NCBI GenBank assembly: GCA_964451375.1
Contig: CAYVIN010000001.1
Span: forward strand, 1-64,000
Reading direction: 5' to 3'
DNA from: JAGXQV01 sp964451375
GTDB lineage: Bacteria; Pseudomonadota; Gammaproteobacteria; Burkholderiales; Sulfuricellaceae
DNA: 64,000 nt
Shown here: piece by piece, positions 39,898 through 47,502 of the stretch
Layout of the letters: the number at the start of each line of letters is the position of its first letter
Position numbering within the stretch: the stretch's first letter is position 1
Position numbers and translations under genes: made by a program
The notes under the pieces: model-generated
What the model was told of the DNA's origin: nothing
What the model saw: only the letters and a program-made list of their open reading frames with translations
Database searches by the model: none

Positions 39898-42165
39898 ATG
39901 ATGCTGGATTTTAATGGGACTCCCACCCCACCCGAACGCAATCTTGATGTTGAACGCGACGAAATCCGCACCACTCTCATGGCCAAGTTGGAGTCGGTAC
40001 TTTATGCGCTCCTGCCGGCGGGCAAGATGGTCAAGGGCAAATTTGTCGTAGGTGACGTGCTCGGCAGCCCCGGCGACAGCCTGGAAATTGTCCTTGACGG
40101 CGACAAGGCCGGATTGTGGACGGATCGCGCCACCGGCGAAGGGGGCGACCTCTTTGCCTTGATTGCCGCTCACCATCGCATCGACGTCTACTCCAATTTC
40201 CCCAAAGTGCTGGAACTGGCCAACGACCTGCTCGGGCGCGCCCAGCCTGTCACAGCCAAGAAGCGCAAGAAGGAAATTCCCGTCGACGACCTCGGTCCGG
40301 CCACCGCGAAGTGGGATTACCTGGACGCCCAGGGCAGGCTGATTGCCTGTGTCTACCGTTACGACCCACCCGGGCGCAAAAAGGAATTCCGCCCCTGGGA
40401 TGCCAAAAAGCGTAAACCGGCACCACCCAACCCGCGTCCGCTCTATAACCAGCCGGGCATTGCGGCAGCTGACCAAGTCATTCTGGTAGAGGGCGAGAAA
40501 TGCGCGCAAAAGCTGATCGATATGGGTATCTGCGCCACCACGGCGATGCATGGTGCCAATGCCCCGGTCGACAAAACCGATTGGTCGCCACTGGCCGGCA
40601 AAACCGTGTTGATCTGGCCGGACAAGGATAAACCCGGCTGGGACTACGCGATGAGCGCATCTGATGCCATTCTGGTGTCGGGAGCAGTATCTTGCAAGAT
40701 TCTCCTGCCTCCCGAGGATAAGCCAGAATCCTGGGATGCTGCCGATGCCATCCAGGAAGGCTTCGATGTTCCATCCTTCATCGCGTCCGGCGAACGCCTG
40801 CCGATGGGGCAACGGCTGGAACGGGAAGTCAGTGATGTATCCGTGGCCGGCTCCGAGGATGCGCTGGCGCTGACCTTTACACGAAGATATTCAGAGGATT
40901 GGCGCTATGTCGCCCAGTGGGGCAAGTGGCTGGTGTGGACAGGGCAGCGCTGGCAGGCCGAGCATACTCTGTGCGCCTTGCATCTGATGCGCCGGGTATG
41001 CCGTGAGGCTTCGCTCAAATCCGCTGACAAGAGCGCCGCCAAACTCGCCAGTTCCGGCACCGTGGCCGGCGTCGAGCGACTGGCACGTACCGACCGTCGT
41101 CATGCCGCCATTGCCGACGAATGGGATGCCGACCCATGGCTGCTCAATACGCCGGGCGGCGTCATTGATCTCAAAACCGGCAGGATGCGGCCCCATGCCC
41201 GTGGCGACCGGATGACCAAGATTACCACGGCCACGCCCAAGGGCGATTGCCCGACTTGGCGGAAATTCATTATCGACGTCACCGGTGGTGATGCCGAACT
41301 GCAATCCTACCTGGCCCGGGTCGCTGGCTATGCGCTGACCGGCGTCACCAGCGAGCACGCGCTGTTCTTCCTCTACGGCACCGGCGCCAACGGCAAGTCG
41401 GTGTTCGTCAACACGCTGGCGACGATCCTCGGCGACTACGCCACCAATGCGCCCATGGACACCTTCATGGAAACCCGCGCCGACCGCCATCCAACCGACA
41501 TGGCCGGATTGCGTGGCGCGCGTTTCGTGTCCTCCATCGAAACCGAGCAGGGGCGGCGCTGGGCGGAATCCAAAGTAAAGGCACTGACCGGCGGCGACAA
41601 GATATCCGCACGCTTCATGCGCCAGGACTTCTTCGAGTTCATGCCGCAGTTCAAGTTGATCGTTGCCGGCAATCACAAACCCGCGATCCGCAACATCGAT
41701 GAGGCGATGAAACGGCGCCTGCACCTGATTCCCTTCACGGTGACGATTCCGCCGGAACAACGCGACAAGAATCTGCAGCAGAAGCTGTTGGCCGAGCGTG
41801 ACGGGATTCTGGCCTGGGCGCTGGCCGGTTGTCGGGAATGGCAGCGCTTGGGCAACTTGCGTGTGCCGAAACCAGTGCTGGATGCGACCGATGAATATTT
41901 CGAGGGTGAGGATGCGCTGGGCCAATGGATGGAAGAACGTTGCGCCCTCAGTAAAGCGGCACGGACATTGACGTCGGACTTGTTCGCGGATTGGAAGGAA
42001 TGGGCGGAAAAAGCGGGTGAATTTGTCGGTTCGGTAAAACGGTTCTCCGAACAACTGGTGTCGCGTCGCTTTGGCCGCTGGCGAAACGGCAAAGGTGCGA
42101 TGGGATTCGAGGGAATCGGCCTGCAACCCAAGAACTACGCGGTTTACGGCTACATCGATGATTAA
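39898..42165 (+). CDS. Phage primase-helicase (TOPRIM and SF3/D5-like)
   Basis: The 755-residue protein has an N-terminal primase-like region (residues 1-130), a TOPRIM segment (VILVEGEKCAQKL near 197 and VLIWPDKDKPG near 240), then a P4/D5-type helicase: Walker A FLYGTGANGKSVFVNTLA (about 495), HPTDMAGLRGARFVSSIETEQGRRW, LTGGDKISARFMRQDFFEF, and KLIVAGNHKPAI. It both primes and unwinds phage DNA. ATG 39898 and 39901 are both possible; AAGGGGG lies just upstream, slightly better spaced for 39901. Confidence 0.92.
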   Translation: MMLDFNGTPTPPERNLDVERDEIRTTLMAKLESVLYALLPAGKMVKGKFVVGDVLGSPGDSLEIVLDGDKAGLWTDRATGEGGDLFALIAAHHRIDVYSNFPKVLELANDLLGRAQPVTAKKRKKEIPVDDLGPATAKWDYLDAQGRLIACVYRYDPPGRKKEFRPWDAKKRKPAPPNPRPLYNQPGIAAADQVILVEGEKCAQKLIDMGICATTAMHGANAPVDKTDWSPLAGKTVLIWPDKDKPGWDYAMSASDAILVSGAVSCKILLPPEDKPESWDAADAIQEGFDVPSFIASGERLPMGQRLEREVSDVSVAGSEDALALTFTRRYSEDWRYVAQWGKWLVWTGQRWQAEHTLCALHLMRRVCREASLKSADKSAAKLASSGTVAGVERLARTDRRHAAIADEWDADPWLLNTPGGVIDLKTGRMRPHARGDRMTKITTATPKGDCPTWRKFIIDVTGGDAELQSYLARVAGYALTGVTSEHALFFLYGTGANGKSVFVNTLATILGDYATNAPMDTFMETRADRHPTDMAGLRGARFVSSIETEQGRRWAESKVKALTGGDKISARFMRQDFFEFMPQFKLIVAGNHKPAIRNIDEAMKRRLHLIPFTVTIPPEQRDKNLQQKLLAERDGILAWALAGCREWQRLGNLRVPKPVLDATDEYFEGEDALGQWMEERCALSKAARTLTSDLFADWKEWAEKAGEFVGSVKRFSEQLVSRRFGRWRNGKGAMGFEGIGLQPKNYAVYGYIDD

Positions 42166-42166
42166 C

Positions 42167-42265
42167 GGCCTGAAGGATCGGAAGCATTACATCGTAACTC
42201 CTATACGCGTGTGTGCGTGCGCGCATAGAGGGTTACGACATAACCCTCCCGATCCTTCAGAGGCC
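42167..42265 (+). repeat. Long inverted repeat with alternating purine/pyrimidine tract
   Basis: Arms GGCCTGAAGGATCGG (42167-42181) and CCGATCCTTCAGAGGCC (42249-42265) pair over 15 bases with a 2-base bulge. The loop contains a smaller GGGTTA...TAACCC hairpin (about 42228-42246) and a 26-base uninterrupted alternating purine/pyrimidine tract at 42202-42227 (TATACGCGTGTGTGCG...). It lies between the primase-helicase and the RuvC-like gene. Confidence 0.8.
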
Positions 42266-42288
42266 ATTCCACAAAACTGGATGGAGAA

Positions 42289-42762
42289 ATGAACATGACT
42301 ATGCAAACAATTCTCGCCCTCGATCTGGGCACCACGACCGGCTGGGCACTACGCCAGCCTGACGGCACCATCATTAGCGGCTCTGAATCCTTCAAGCCAC
42401 AGCGCTTCGAAGGCGGCGGCATGCGTTTCCTGCGCTTCAAGCGCTGGCTCACCGAGATCAAGCAGACCACTGACGGCATCAACGCCATCTACTTCGAGGA
42501 AGTACGTCGCCATGCAGGTGTGGATGCGGCTCACGCCTATGGCGGATTCATGGCGCACCTCACTGCTTGGTGTGAGCACCACAAAATCCCTTACCAGGGG
42601 GTTCCGGTCGGCACGATCAAGAAGCATGCGACCGGCAAGGGCAACGCCAGCAAGGATGAGATGGTCGCGGCAATCCAGAAACGCGGCTACCAGCCGACGG
42701 ACGACAACGAAGCCGATGCCCTGGCGCTGTTGCACTGGGCTATTGAGACACAGGAGGTGTGA
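42289..42762 (+). CDS. RuvC-like Holliday junction resolvase
   Basis: The 157-residue protein has the RNase H-fold RuvC motifs: LALDLGTTTGWAL (first Asp), IYFEEVRRHAG (Glu), and TDDNEADALALLHWA (final Asp pair), with the PVGTIKKHATGKGNASKDEMVAAI helix typical of phage RuvC. It would resolve four-way junctions during replication or packaging. ATG 42289, 42295 and 42301 are alternatives; GGAG sits best for 42295. It follows a long inverted repeat that could form a cruciform. Confidence 0.88.
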   Translation: MNMTMQTILALDLGTTTGWALRQPDGTIISGSESFKPQRFEGGGMRFLRFKRWLTEIKQTTDGINAIYFEEVRRHAGVDAAHAYGGFMAHLTAWCEHHKIPYQGVPVGTIKKHATGKGNASKDEMVAAIQKRGYQPTDDNEADALALLHWAIETQEV

Positions 42763-42763
42763 C

Positions 42764-42967
42764 ATGAAAGTCCCGCAAAACCGTTACCGTTGTCCCTTGG
42801 GCAACAAGCAACCCAACCCCTTCAACGCTGACCAAGTCAAACGCGAAGGCTGGTGCGGCCAGAATATCCTGGTGGTATCCGCCAACGACGAACGTCTCGA
42901 CTGGGTTGAGCGGGAGTTCGTGCGGCGCCTTGGCGAACGTCTCTACGGAGGAAAGCGCCATGGCTGA
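42764..42967 (+). CDS. Small phage protein of unknown function
   Basis: The 67-residue protein (MKVPQNRYRCPLGNKQPNPFNADQVKREGWCGQNILVVSANDERLDWVEREFVRRLGERLYGGKRHG) is preceded by AGGAGGTG 6 bases before ATG. The FNADQVKREGWCGQNILVVSA... stretch is recognised from other proteobacterial prophages, where it lies between ruvC-like and DUF6362 genes. Function is unknown. It overlaps the next gene by 8 bases. Confidence 0.7.
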   Translation: MKVPQNRYRCPLGNKQPNPFNADQVKREGWCGQNILVVSANDERLDWVEREFVRRLGERLYGGKRHG

Positions 42968-43370
42968 GTGGACGATTGAAGAAGTGGCGTACCGCTTTGC
43001 CGAAGCGGTTGAGACAGGACGACGTTTACCCAGAGTACAGGTGCAGGGGTATTTCACAATTTGGCCGGCATTTGCCCAGCAGGTGTCGACTGATGATGAT
43101 GGCTATCGCCGATTGCCGCCATCGCCGGATGCTCTGGAACGTATGTTGGAAACCCAGCGCTGGGTGCAATGGTTGGAGGAAGAGCAGCGTCATCTGATCT
43201 GGATGCGCGCCAAGCAGTACGAGTGGAGCGACATCTGCAAACGCTTCGGCTGCGAGCGCACTACTGCATGGCGGCGCTGGCAGCGGGCGCTGGGGATTGT
43301 TGCAGCCCGTTTGAATGGGAAGTCAGCTGGTAATTTGCCATGCATCGCAGAGGGAGTTACGGCAAGTTGA
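42960..43370 (+). CDS. DUF6362 family phage protein (HTH)
   Basis: The 136-residue protein has EEVAYRFAEAVETGRRLPRVQVQGYFTIWPAF, then RMLETQRWVQWLEEEQRHLIWMRAKQYEWSDICKRFGCERTTAWRRWQRAL. The second part is a clear helix-turn-helix. It resembles DUF6362 proteins, which lie before the methyltransferase and late genes in similar prophages and may regulate late transcription. ATG 42960 follows GAGGAAAG. It is the last gene before a 500-base non-coding region. Confidence 0.85.
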   Translation: MAEWTIEEVAYRFAEAVETGRRLPRVQVQGYFTIWPAFAQQVSTDDDGYRRLPPSPDALERMLETQRWVQWLEEEQRHLIWMRAKQYEWSDICKRFGCERTTAWRRWQRALGIVAARLNGKSAGNLPCIAEGVTAS

Positions 43371-43629
43371 TAGAAGTTGCCAAGACATGCGGAAACGTGA
43401 GGCAAGGCGCTGGTTTTGCGAGGTTTTCTCTGTGCAACATTTCGGAAATTTCTTGCTATGATTCCTGCTAATCTCACATGCAACGAGTGAAGGAAAGAAT
43501 CTCTATCTGGCAGACGAGCAGGAACGAACTGATGCGGAGTCATGCGGAAATCCGAGGGGTCCTTCCTAGCCAAAATGCCATGCGGTGGCCCCCAGCGCAA
43601 GATTTCGATAGCGTAGCAAGATGAAATAG

Positions 43630-43808
43630 GGTTCGCACCGAGGTTCGCGGTTCGCACCAAAACTTCCAGCAACACCCATGAAACCCGCGCCAGTCGCGGG
43701 TTTCGCATTTTTTCCCCAATAAAAAATCTCCTTGCCGGGTTCGCACCGGAGTACGCAGGTACGCACCTTGAGGTTCGCACTCCAGGGTCGCACCTTGGGG
43801 TTCGCACT
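43630..43808 (+). repeat. GGTTCGCAC iteron array
   Basis: Seven close copies of GGTTCGCACY lie at 43630, 43649, 43738, 43758 (GGTACGCACC), 43772, 43785 (GGGTCGCACC) and 43799; the last four are spaced 14, 13 and 14 bases, and the first three are spaced 19, 89 and 20. The array is in a 501-base non-coding gap and reads toward the ParB-methyltransferase gene. Such spacing suggests a multimeric DNA-binding protein site, possibly a regulator, an origin or a packaging site. No gene is seen between 43371 and 43871. Confidence 0.75.
43680..43716 (+). terminator. Rho-independent terminator inside iteron region
   Basis: Stem GAAACCCGCG/CGCGGGTTTC-like (43680-43704) followed by GCATTTTTT. It probably ends the early-gene transcript after DUF6362 and splits the iteron array into two groups. 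Confidence 0.75.
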
Positions 43809-43871
43809 TCAAGCAGCGTACCGCCGGGACGAACCCATTTTTTTGCAACAAAGTACAACTGGAGCACCCGA

Positions 43872-45149
43872 ATGCAATCCTGGCTCGCTGACAAGCTTGA
43901 ACGCTGGCCGGTGGCCAAGCTGCTGCCCTACGTCCGCAATGCCCGGACACATTCTGAAGATCAGATCGCCCAGATCGCCGCAAGCATAGTGGAATTCGGC
44001 TTCACCGCTCCAATCCTGGCCGGTAGCGACGGCATGATTGTTGCCGGGCATGGTCGATTGGCCGCTGCACGTAAACTTGGCCTCACCAGCGTACCGGTCG
44101 TGGTGCTCGATCACCTGTCACCGACTCAACGTCGCGCGCTGGTGATCGCCGACAACAAAATTGCCGAGAACGCCGGCTGGGACGAAGCACTGCTGCGCAT
44201 CGAACTGGCGGCGCTCCAAGAAGACGAATTTGACCTGGCGCTCACCGGCTTCGATGCCGACGAGTTGCTGGAAATCCTGGCCGGTGAAGAAACGACTACC
44301 GAAGGGCAGACCGATGAGGATGCTGCGCCGCAAGTACCGGAGATATCCGTATCCCAGCCGGGCGACGTTTGGCTGCTCGGCAAACATCGGCTGCTGTGTG
44401 GCGACGCGACTGACCCGGCCAGTTACGCAGCGCTGCTTGGCAACGAGCGGGTTGCCATGATCTGGCAAGACCCGCCGTACAACGTGGACTACGCCAACAG
44501 CCCGAAGGACAAGCAGCGCGGCACCCACCGCCCGATCCTCAACGACAATCTCGGAGCCGGGTTTTACGATTTCCTGCTGGCCGCATTCCAACCGGCCTTG
44601 GCAAAGTGCGATGGTGCCGTCTACATTGCCATGAGTTCCAGCGAACTCGACACCCTACAATCGGCCTTTCGTGCTGCCGGCGGTAAATGGTCGACCTTCA
44701 TCATCTGGGCCAAGAACACCTTTACCCTCGGTCGTGCCGATTACCAACGCCAGTACGAGCCGATTCTCTACGGCTGGCCAGAAGGCGCAAAACGCCACTG
44801 GTGCGGCGACCGCGACCAGGGCGATGTCTGGCAGATCAAGAAACCGGCAAAGAACGATCTACACCCGACCATGAAGCCGGTGGAACTGGTGGAACGGGCG
44901 ATCCGCAACTCCAGTTGCCCTGGTGATGTCGTGCTCGATCCGTTCGGTGGTTCCGGCACAACATTGATCGCCGCCGAGAAGTCAGGCCGCCAGGCGCGGC
45001 TGATCGAACTCGACCCGAAGTACGTTGATGTGATTATCCGGCGCTGGCAGGATTGGACGGGAGAAAAAGCCACCCGCCAGACCGACGGGGTGGCGTTTGA
45101 TGCTGTCTTTGATCAGGCGGCGAGGGCTTCCTCAGCGATCTCGCAGTGA
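43872..45149 (+). CDS. ParB-domain DNA methyltransferase fusion
   Basis: The 425-residue protein has an N-terminal ParB/Srx-like domain (AKLLPYVRNARTHSEDQIAQIAASIVEFGFTAPILAGSDGMIVAGHGRLAAARKLG) and a C-terminal beta-class DNA methyltransferase with DPPYNVDY (about residue 199), a target-recognition segment and DPFGGSGTTLIAAEK (SAM motif, about residue 355). DPPY marks amino-methylation of adenine or cytosine. Such solitary phage enzymes protect phage DNA from restriction. It begins after the GGTTCGCAC array, which its ParB-like domain might bind. Confidence 0.92.
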   Translation: MQSWLADKLERWPVAKLLPYVRNARTHSEDQIAQIAASIVEFGFTAPILAGSDGMIVAGHGRLAAARKLGLTSVPVVVLDHLSPTQRRALVIADNKIAENAGWDEALLRIELAALQEDEFDLALTGFDADELLEILAGEETTTEGQTDEDAAPQVPEISVSQPGDVWLLGKHRLLCGDATDPASYAALLGNERVAMIWQDPPYNVDYANSPKDKQRGTHRPILNDNLGAGFYDFLLAAFQPALAKCDGAVYIAMSSSELDTLQSAFRAAGGKWSTFIIWAKNTFTLGRADYQRQYEPILYGWPEGAKRHWCGDRDQGDVWQIKKPAKNDLHPTMKPVELVERAIRNSSCPGDVVLDPFGGSGTTLIAAEKSGRQARLIELDPKYVDVIIRRWQDWTGEKATRQTDGVAFDAVFDQAARASSAISQ

Positions 45150-45481
45150 ATTACGAAGCCTACCAAGTAAGGCAATCCGCGCGGGATGCCGTAGTCGCGG
45201 GAGGTCACCTGGCCTATCGTCCAGCCCATCCAGCGGGCGACCGCCGCGTGGATCGCCTGTTCGACGCTGTCACCGGCGTGCATCTGGTTGAGCACATCGT
45301 CCGCGAAATGTCGCCCATGAAGACTGTCGAGGAAATCTCGTACCGCCTCCAGGGGCTGGCCGGTGGCATCCGAAATCGCGGTTATGGCAATCGGCCAAGC
45401 AGCGGGGGCGTGGTGTTCCATCGTGCCGGTGAACCCCCAGGCATCATTGCGGCTGGCAGGAATTTGCGGGGTGGCTTTCAT
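45113..45481 (-). CDS. Phage/plasmid protein of unknown function (minus strand)
   Basis: The 122-residue protein has a sequence type repeatedly found in proteobacterial prophages and plasmids: NDAWGFTGTMEHHAPAAWPIAITAISDATGQPLEAVRDFLDSLHGRHFADDVLNQMHAG, then AVARWMGWTIGQVTSRDYGIPRGLPYLVGFVIHCEIAEEAL. No activity is known. It overlaps the end of the methyltransferase gene by 37 bases on the opposite strand. The ribosome binding site AGGAGA precedes ATG 45481. Its upstream leader is shared with three other prophage genes. Confidence 0.8.
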   Translation of the reverse strand: MKATPQIPASRNDAWGFTGTMEHHAPAAWPIAITAISDATGQPLEAVRDFLDSLHGRHFADDVLNQMHAGDSVEQAIHAAVARWMGWTIGQVTSRDYGIPRGLPYLVGFVIHCEIAEEALAA

Positions 45482-45548
45482 TTGTTGTCTCCTTTGTTGA
45501 TCGTTGCGATGGCTGTAGATTCGCTCTAATCGAGGGAGAAACCAAGCA
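45482..45548 (-). promoter_or_regulatory. Conserved leader motif copy 1
   Basis: Read on the minus strand, this leader contains CTTGGTTTCTCCCTCGATTA, then GAGCGAATCTACAG and CATCGCAACGATCAACAAAGGAGA before the ATG at 45481. Related sequences, in the same order and orientation, precede the genes ending at 45585, 46262 and 31569. Confidence 0.6.
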
Positions 45549-45584
45549 CTATCTCGATCATTATTTACTCACCTTTACAATGCA

Positions 45585-45779
45585 TTAGCGGCGTCCTGTC
45601 ACGGCGGCCAGCTTGCCTCGCGCGGTTTCCGACTGCCAGCGGCAGGGAGCTTTGCCGGCGTTGGCTTCGGCATCCCAGCGCGCCAGAATCTCCGTGTCCG
45701 TCCAGCCCTTGGCAATGAGGTAGCCGTAATCATCGGCATCGTAGTTGCTGTGGTTGAGGATAGCGTCTGTGGGTGACAT
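45585..45779 (-). CDS. Small conserved phage/plasmid protein (minus strand)
   Basis: The 64-residue protein (MSPTDAILNHSNYDADDYGYLIAKGWTDTEILARWDAEANAGKAPCRWQSETARGKLAAVTGRR) is of a type found next to DUF3489 genes and ParB-like genes in mobile elements. The AKGWTDTEILARWD segment is diagnostic. Function is unknown. A leader related to that of 45481 and 46807 lies upstream. ATG 45779 follows AAGGAGA. Confidence 0.75.
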   Translation of the reverse strand: MSPTDAILNHSNYDADDYGYLIAKGWTDTEILARWDAEANAGKAPCRWQSETARGKLAAVTGRR

Positions 45780-45846
45780 GATGTTCTCCTTGGCGGTGAG
45801 CGTTGTGATGTCTATAGATTTGCTCTGTTCGAGAAGGAAGCCAAGT
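45780..45846 (-). promoter_or_regulatory. Conserved leader motif copy 2
   Basis: On the minus strand: ACTTGGCTTCCTTCTCGAAC, then AGAGCAAATCTATAGACATC, ACAACGCTCACC, and AAGGAGA before ATG 45779. It aligns with the leaders at 45482, 46808 and 32016. Confidence 0.6.
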
Positions 45847-45913
45847 GATTTTTACATCTTCTGATCAGGTGGTAGCATAGCCGCCCCTCAAACCAAGTAA
45901 AGGTCACTTACGC

Positions 45914-46198
45914 ATGAACAAAATCGAACTCATCGCCGCCATCGCTGAAAAATCTCAACTCACCAAGGCAGATGCCGGTAAAGCCCTGGATGCGCTGCTG
46001 GAAACGGTCATTGAAACCGTGGCAAAGGGCGACGATGTATCGCTGATTGGCTTCGGCGCCTTCAAGGCCACGAAGCGCGCTGCTCGTGAAGGTAAAAACC
46101 CCAAGACCGGCGAGAAACTCAATATTGCTGAAACCACCGTGCCGAAATTTGCTGCCGGCGCGACGTTCAAGCAAGCCGTGGCTACCGCCAAGAAATAG
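45914..46198 (+). CDS. HU-family DNA-binding protein
   Basis: The 94-residue protein has the HU pattern MNKIELIAAIAEKSQLTKADAGKALDALLETVIETVAKGDDVSLIGFGAFKATKRAAREGKNPKTGEKLNI. It bends and compacts DNA and in phages may help packaging or recombination. It is distinct from ihfB at 28.8 kb. It stands alone on the plus strand among minus-strand genes and is followed by a strong hairpin. Confidence 0.93.
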   Translation: MNKIELIAAIAEKSQLTKADAGKALDALLETVIETVAKGDDVSLIGFGAFKATKRAAREGKNPKTGEKLNIAETTVPKFAAGATFKQAVATAKK

Positions 46199-46215
46199 TC
46201 ATCCAAGCTGAAGCC

Positions 46216-46244
46216 AACCAGGGCGGCAGGTTGCCGCCCTGGTT
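46216..46244 (+). terminator. Bidirectional hairpin terminator
   Basis: A perfect 13-base stem AACCAGGGCGGCA/TGCCGCCCTGGTT around GGT lies between the convergent HU and DUF3489 genes. T-runs are short, so it may act as a two-way terminator or pause. Confidence 0.7.
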
Positions 46245-46261
46245 ATTTGTAGCCCCACCAA

Positions 46262-46807
46262 TCACAACCGATAAATCCGTTCGCCCGCTTCGGATTTCAC
46301 CGAAGTGATGGTCAGCCCAAGTTTCTTCTTGAATGCCCCGGCAAAAGTGCCTCGCACGGTGTGGGCTTGCCAGCCGGTAGCCGCCATGATCTGCGCCACC
46401 GTTGCACCCTCGGGGCGTTGGAGCATGGCGAGCACTTGGGCCTGCTTGCTGTTTTGCCGGGTGTGCGGTTTGCTCTTGGCGTCTGCATCGGCGGAGGCTT
46501 CAACAACGCCCTGATTCTCTGCAGACAAGTCTGGTTGGGGATGTTCCTCCACCGCCTCGACCACCGCGTCGGGTACCTGACGGGTGCGGCCCAGCACCGC
46601 ATAGCCGGCATCGGTGAGGTGATAGGACGAGCCAGTAGCCTCGTCGTGCCGCACGATCAGGCCGCGCGTCAGCAACCCCTCGATCACTTTGATGCGGGCC
46701 CCGCCTTTGATGGAAGGCGGCAGCGGCTCGATATTGCCGTCGGGCCGGTCGGTAGCGTTGCCGAGGACGTTGGTTTGGGTGTCGGTCAGTTTGATGGGGG
46801 TGGTCAT
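46262..46807 (-). CDS. DUF3489 domain protein
   Basis: The 181-residue protein starts MTTPIKLTDTQTNVLGNATDRPDG and ends with the DUF3489 domain (SKQAQVLAMLQRPEGATVAQIMAATGWQAHTVRGTFAGAFKKKLGLTITSVKSEAGERIYRL), a small winged-helix-like DNA-binding fold; the N-terminal half is a second winged helix. DUF3489 proteins are common in phages and integrative elements, without a known role. The leader upstream is shared with two neighbouring minus-strand genes. Confidence 0.88.
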   Translation of the reverse strand: MTTPIKLTDTQTNVLGNATDRPDGNIEPLPPSIKGGARIKVIEGLLTRGLIVRHDEATGSSYHLTDAGYAVLGRTRQVPDAVVEAVEEHPQPDLSAENQGVVEASADADAKSKPHTRQNSKQAQVLAMLQRPEGATVAQIMAATGWQAHTVRGTFAGAFKKKLGLTITSVKSEAGERIYRL

Positions 46808-46882
46808 GTTTGCTCTCCTGTGAGGTTGATGTCGTCAATCGCGACAGCCCCATGAACGCTTCATTCGCGCGGAAAGCCAAGC
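46808..46882 (-). promoter_or_regulatory. Conserved leader motif copy 3
   Basis: On the minus strand: GCTTGGCTTTCCGCGCGAAT, then GAAGCGTTCATGGGGCTGTC, a short spacer and CAGGAGA before ATG 46807. This is the most diverged of the four leaders but retains CTTGGCTT and the AGCG block. Confidence 0.5.
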
Positions 46883-46924
46883 AAATTCTGATTAAAAACA
46901 ATCACTCTTTCCAGAATCTCGCCC

Positions 46925-47494
46925 ATGGGTCTATCGATACGCGCCTACGCCCGTCACCGGGGCGTTTCCGATGCGGCGGTACGCAAAGCGATCAAGGCCG
47001 GACGCATTGCTCAGGAGGCCGACGGCACCATCGAAGCCGCCAAGGCTGACCGGCAATGGACGGCCAATACCGACCCGGCCCAACAACGAGAGACCACGAA
47101 ACCCAGCAAAGCGCCGCAAGTAGCGGCAGCCACTGCATCCAAGCCTGAGTCACCTGTCCATGAGCCTTTGGGCATGCCGGGCGGTGTGGCAAGCAATACC
47201 GGTGGCACCTCGCTGCTGCAAGCCAAGACCGTCAACGAAGTGGTCAAGGCGCAGACCAACAAGGTGCGCTTGGCCAAGCTCAAGGGCGAACTGGTCGAAC
47301 GCAATCAGGCCATCGCCCACGTCTTCAAGCTGGCCCGTGCCGAGCGCGATGCCTGGCTCAACTGGCCGGCGCGGATTGCCGCACGCTTAGCCGCAAAGTT
47401 CGGGGTGGATGCCCATACCGTGCACATCGAACTGGAAAGCGCCATCCGCGAGCACTTGGCGGAACTGGGCGACCTCAAGCCCAAGGTTGACTAA
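46925..47494 (+). CDS. Terminase small subunit (Nu1-like)
   Basis: The 189-residue protein begins with a Nu1-like winged helix (MGLSIRAYARHRGVSDAAVRKAIKAGRIAQEADGTIEAAKADRQWTANTDP), then a linker and a helical C-terminus (AKTVNEVVKAQTNKVRLAKLKGELVERNQAIAHVFKLARAERDAWLNWPARIAARLAAKF). This is the DNA-recognition subunit that binds cos and recruits TerL. It directly precedes terL, 8 bases away. Some annotations call this family 'elements of external origin'. Confidence 0.88.
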   Translation: MGLSIRAYARHRGVSDAAVRKAIKAGRIAQEADGTIEAAKADRQWTANTDPAQQRETTKPSKAPQVAAATASKPESPVHEPLGMPGGVASNTGGTSLLQAKTVNEVVKAQTNKVRLAKLKGELVERNQAIAHVFKLARAERDAWLNWPARIAARLAAKFGVDAHTVHIELESAIREHLAELGDLKPKVD

Positions 47495-47502
47495 AAATCT
47501 TC

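Noticed and set aside
43630..43808. Iteron array considered as CRISPR
   Set aside because: Units are only 9-10 bases with 4-14 base spacers and no cas genes; not a CRISPR array.
43190..43918. Long minus-strand ORF (242 codons) across the iteron array
   Set aside because: Its content is dictated by the GGTTCGCAC repeats and the antisense of DUF6362; composition is not protein-like and there is no ribosome binding site.
45146..45529. Plus-strand ORF opposite the 45113-45481 gene
   Set aside because: The minus-strand product has a conserved sequence pattern known from other elements; the plus ORF does not.
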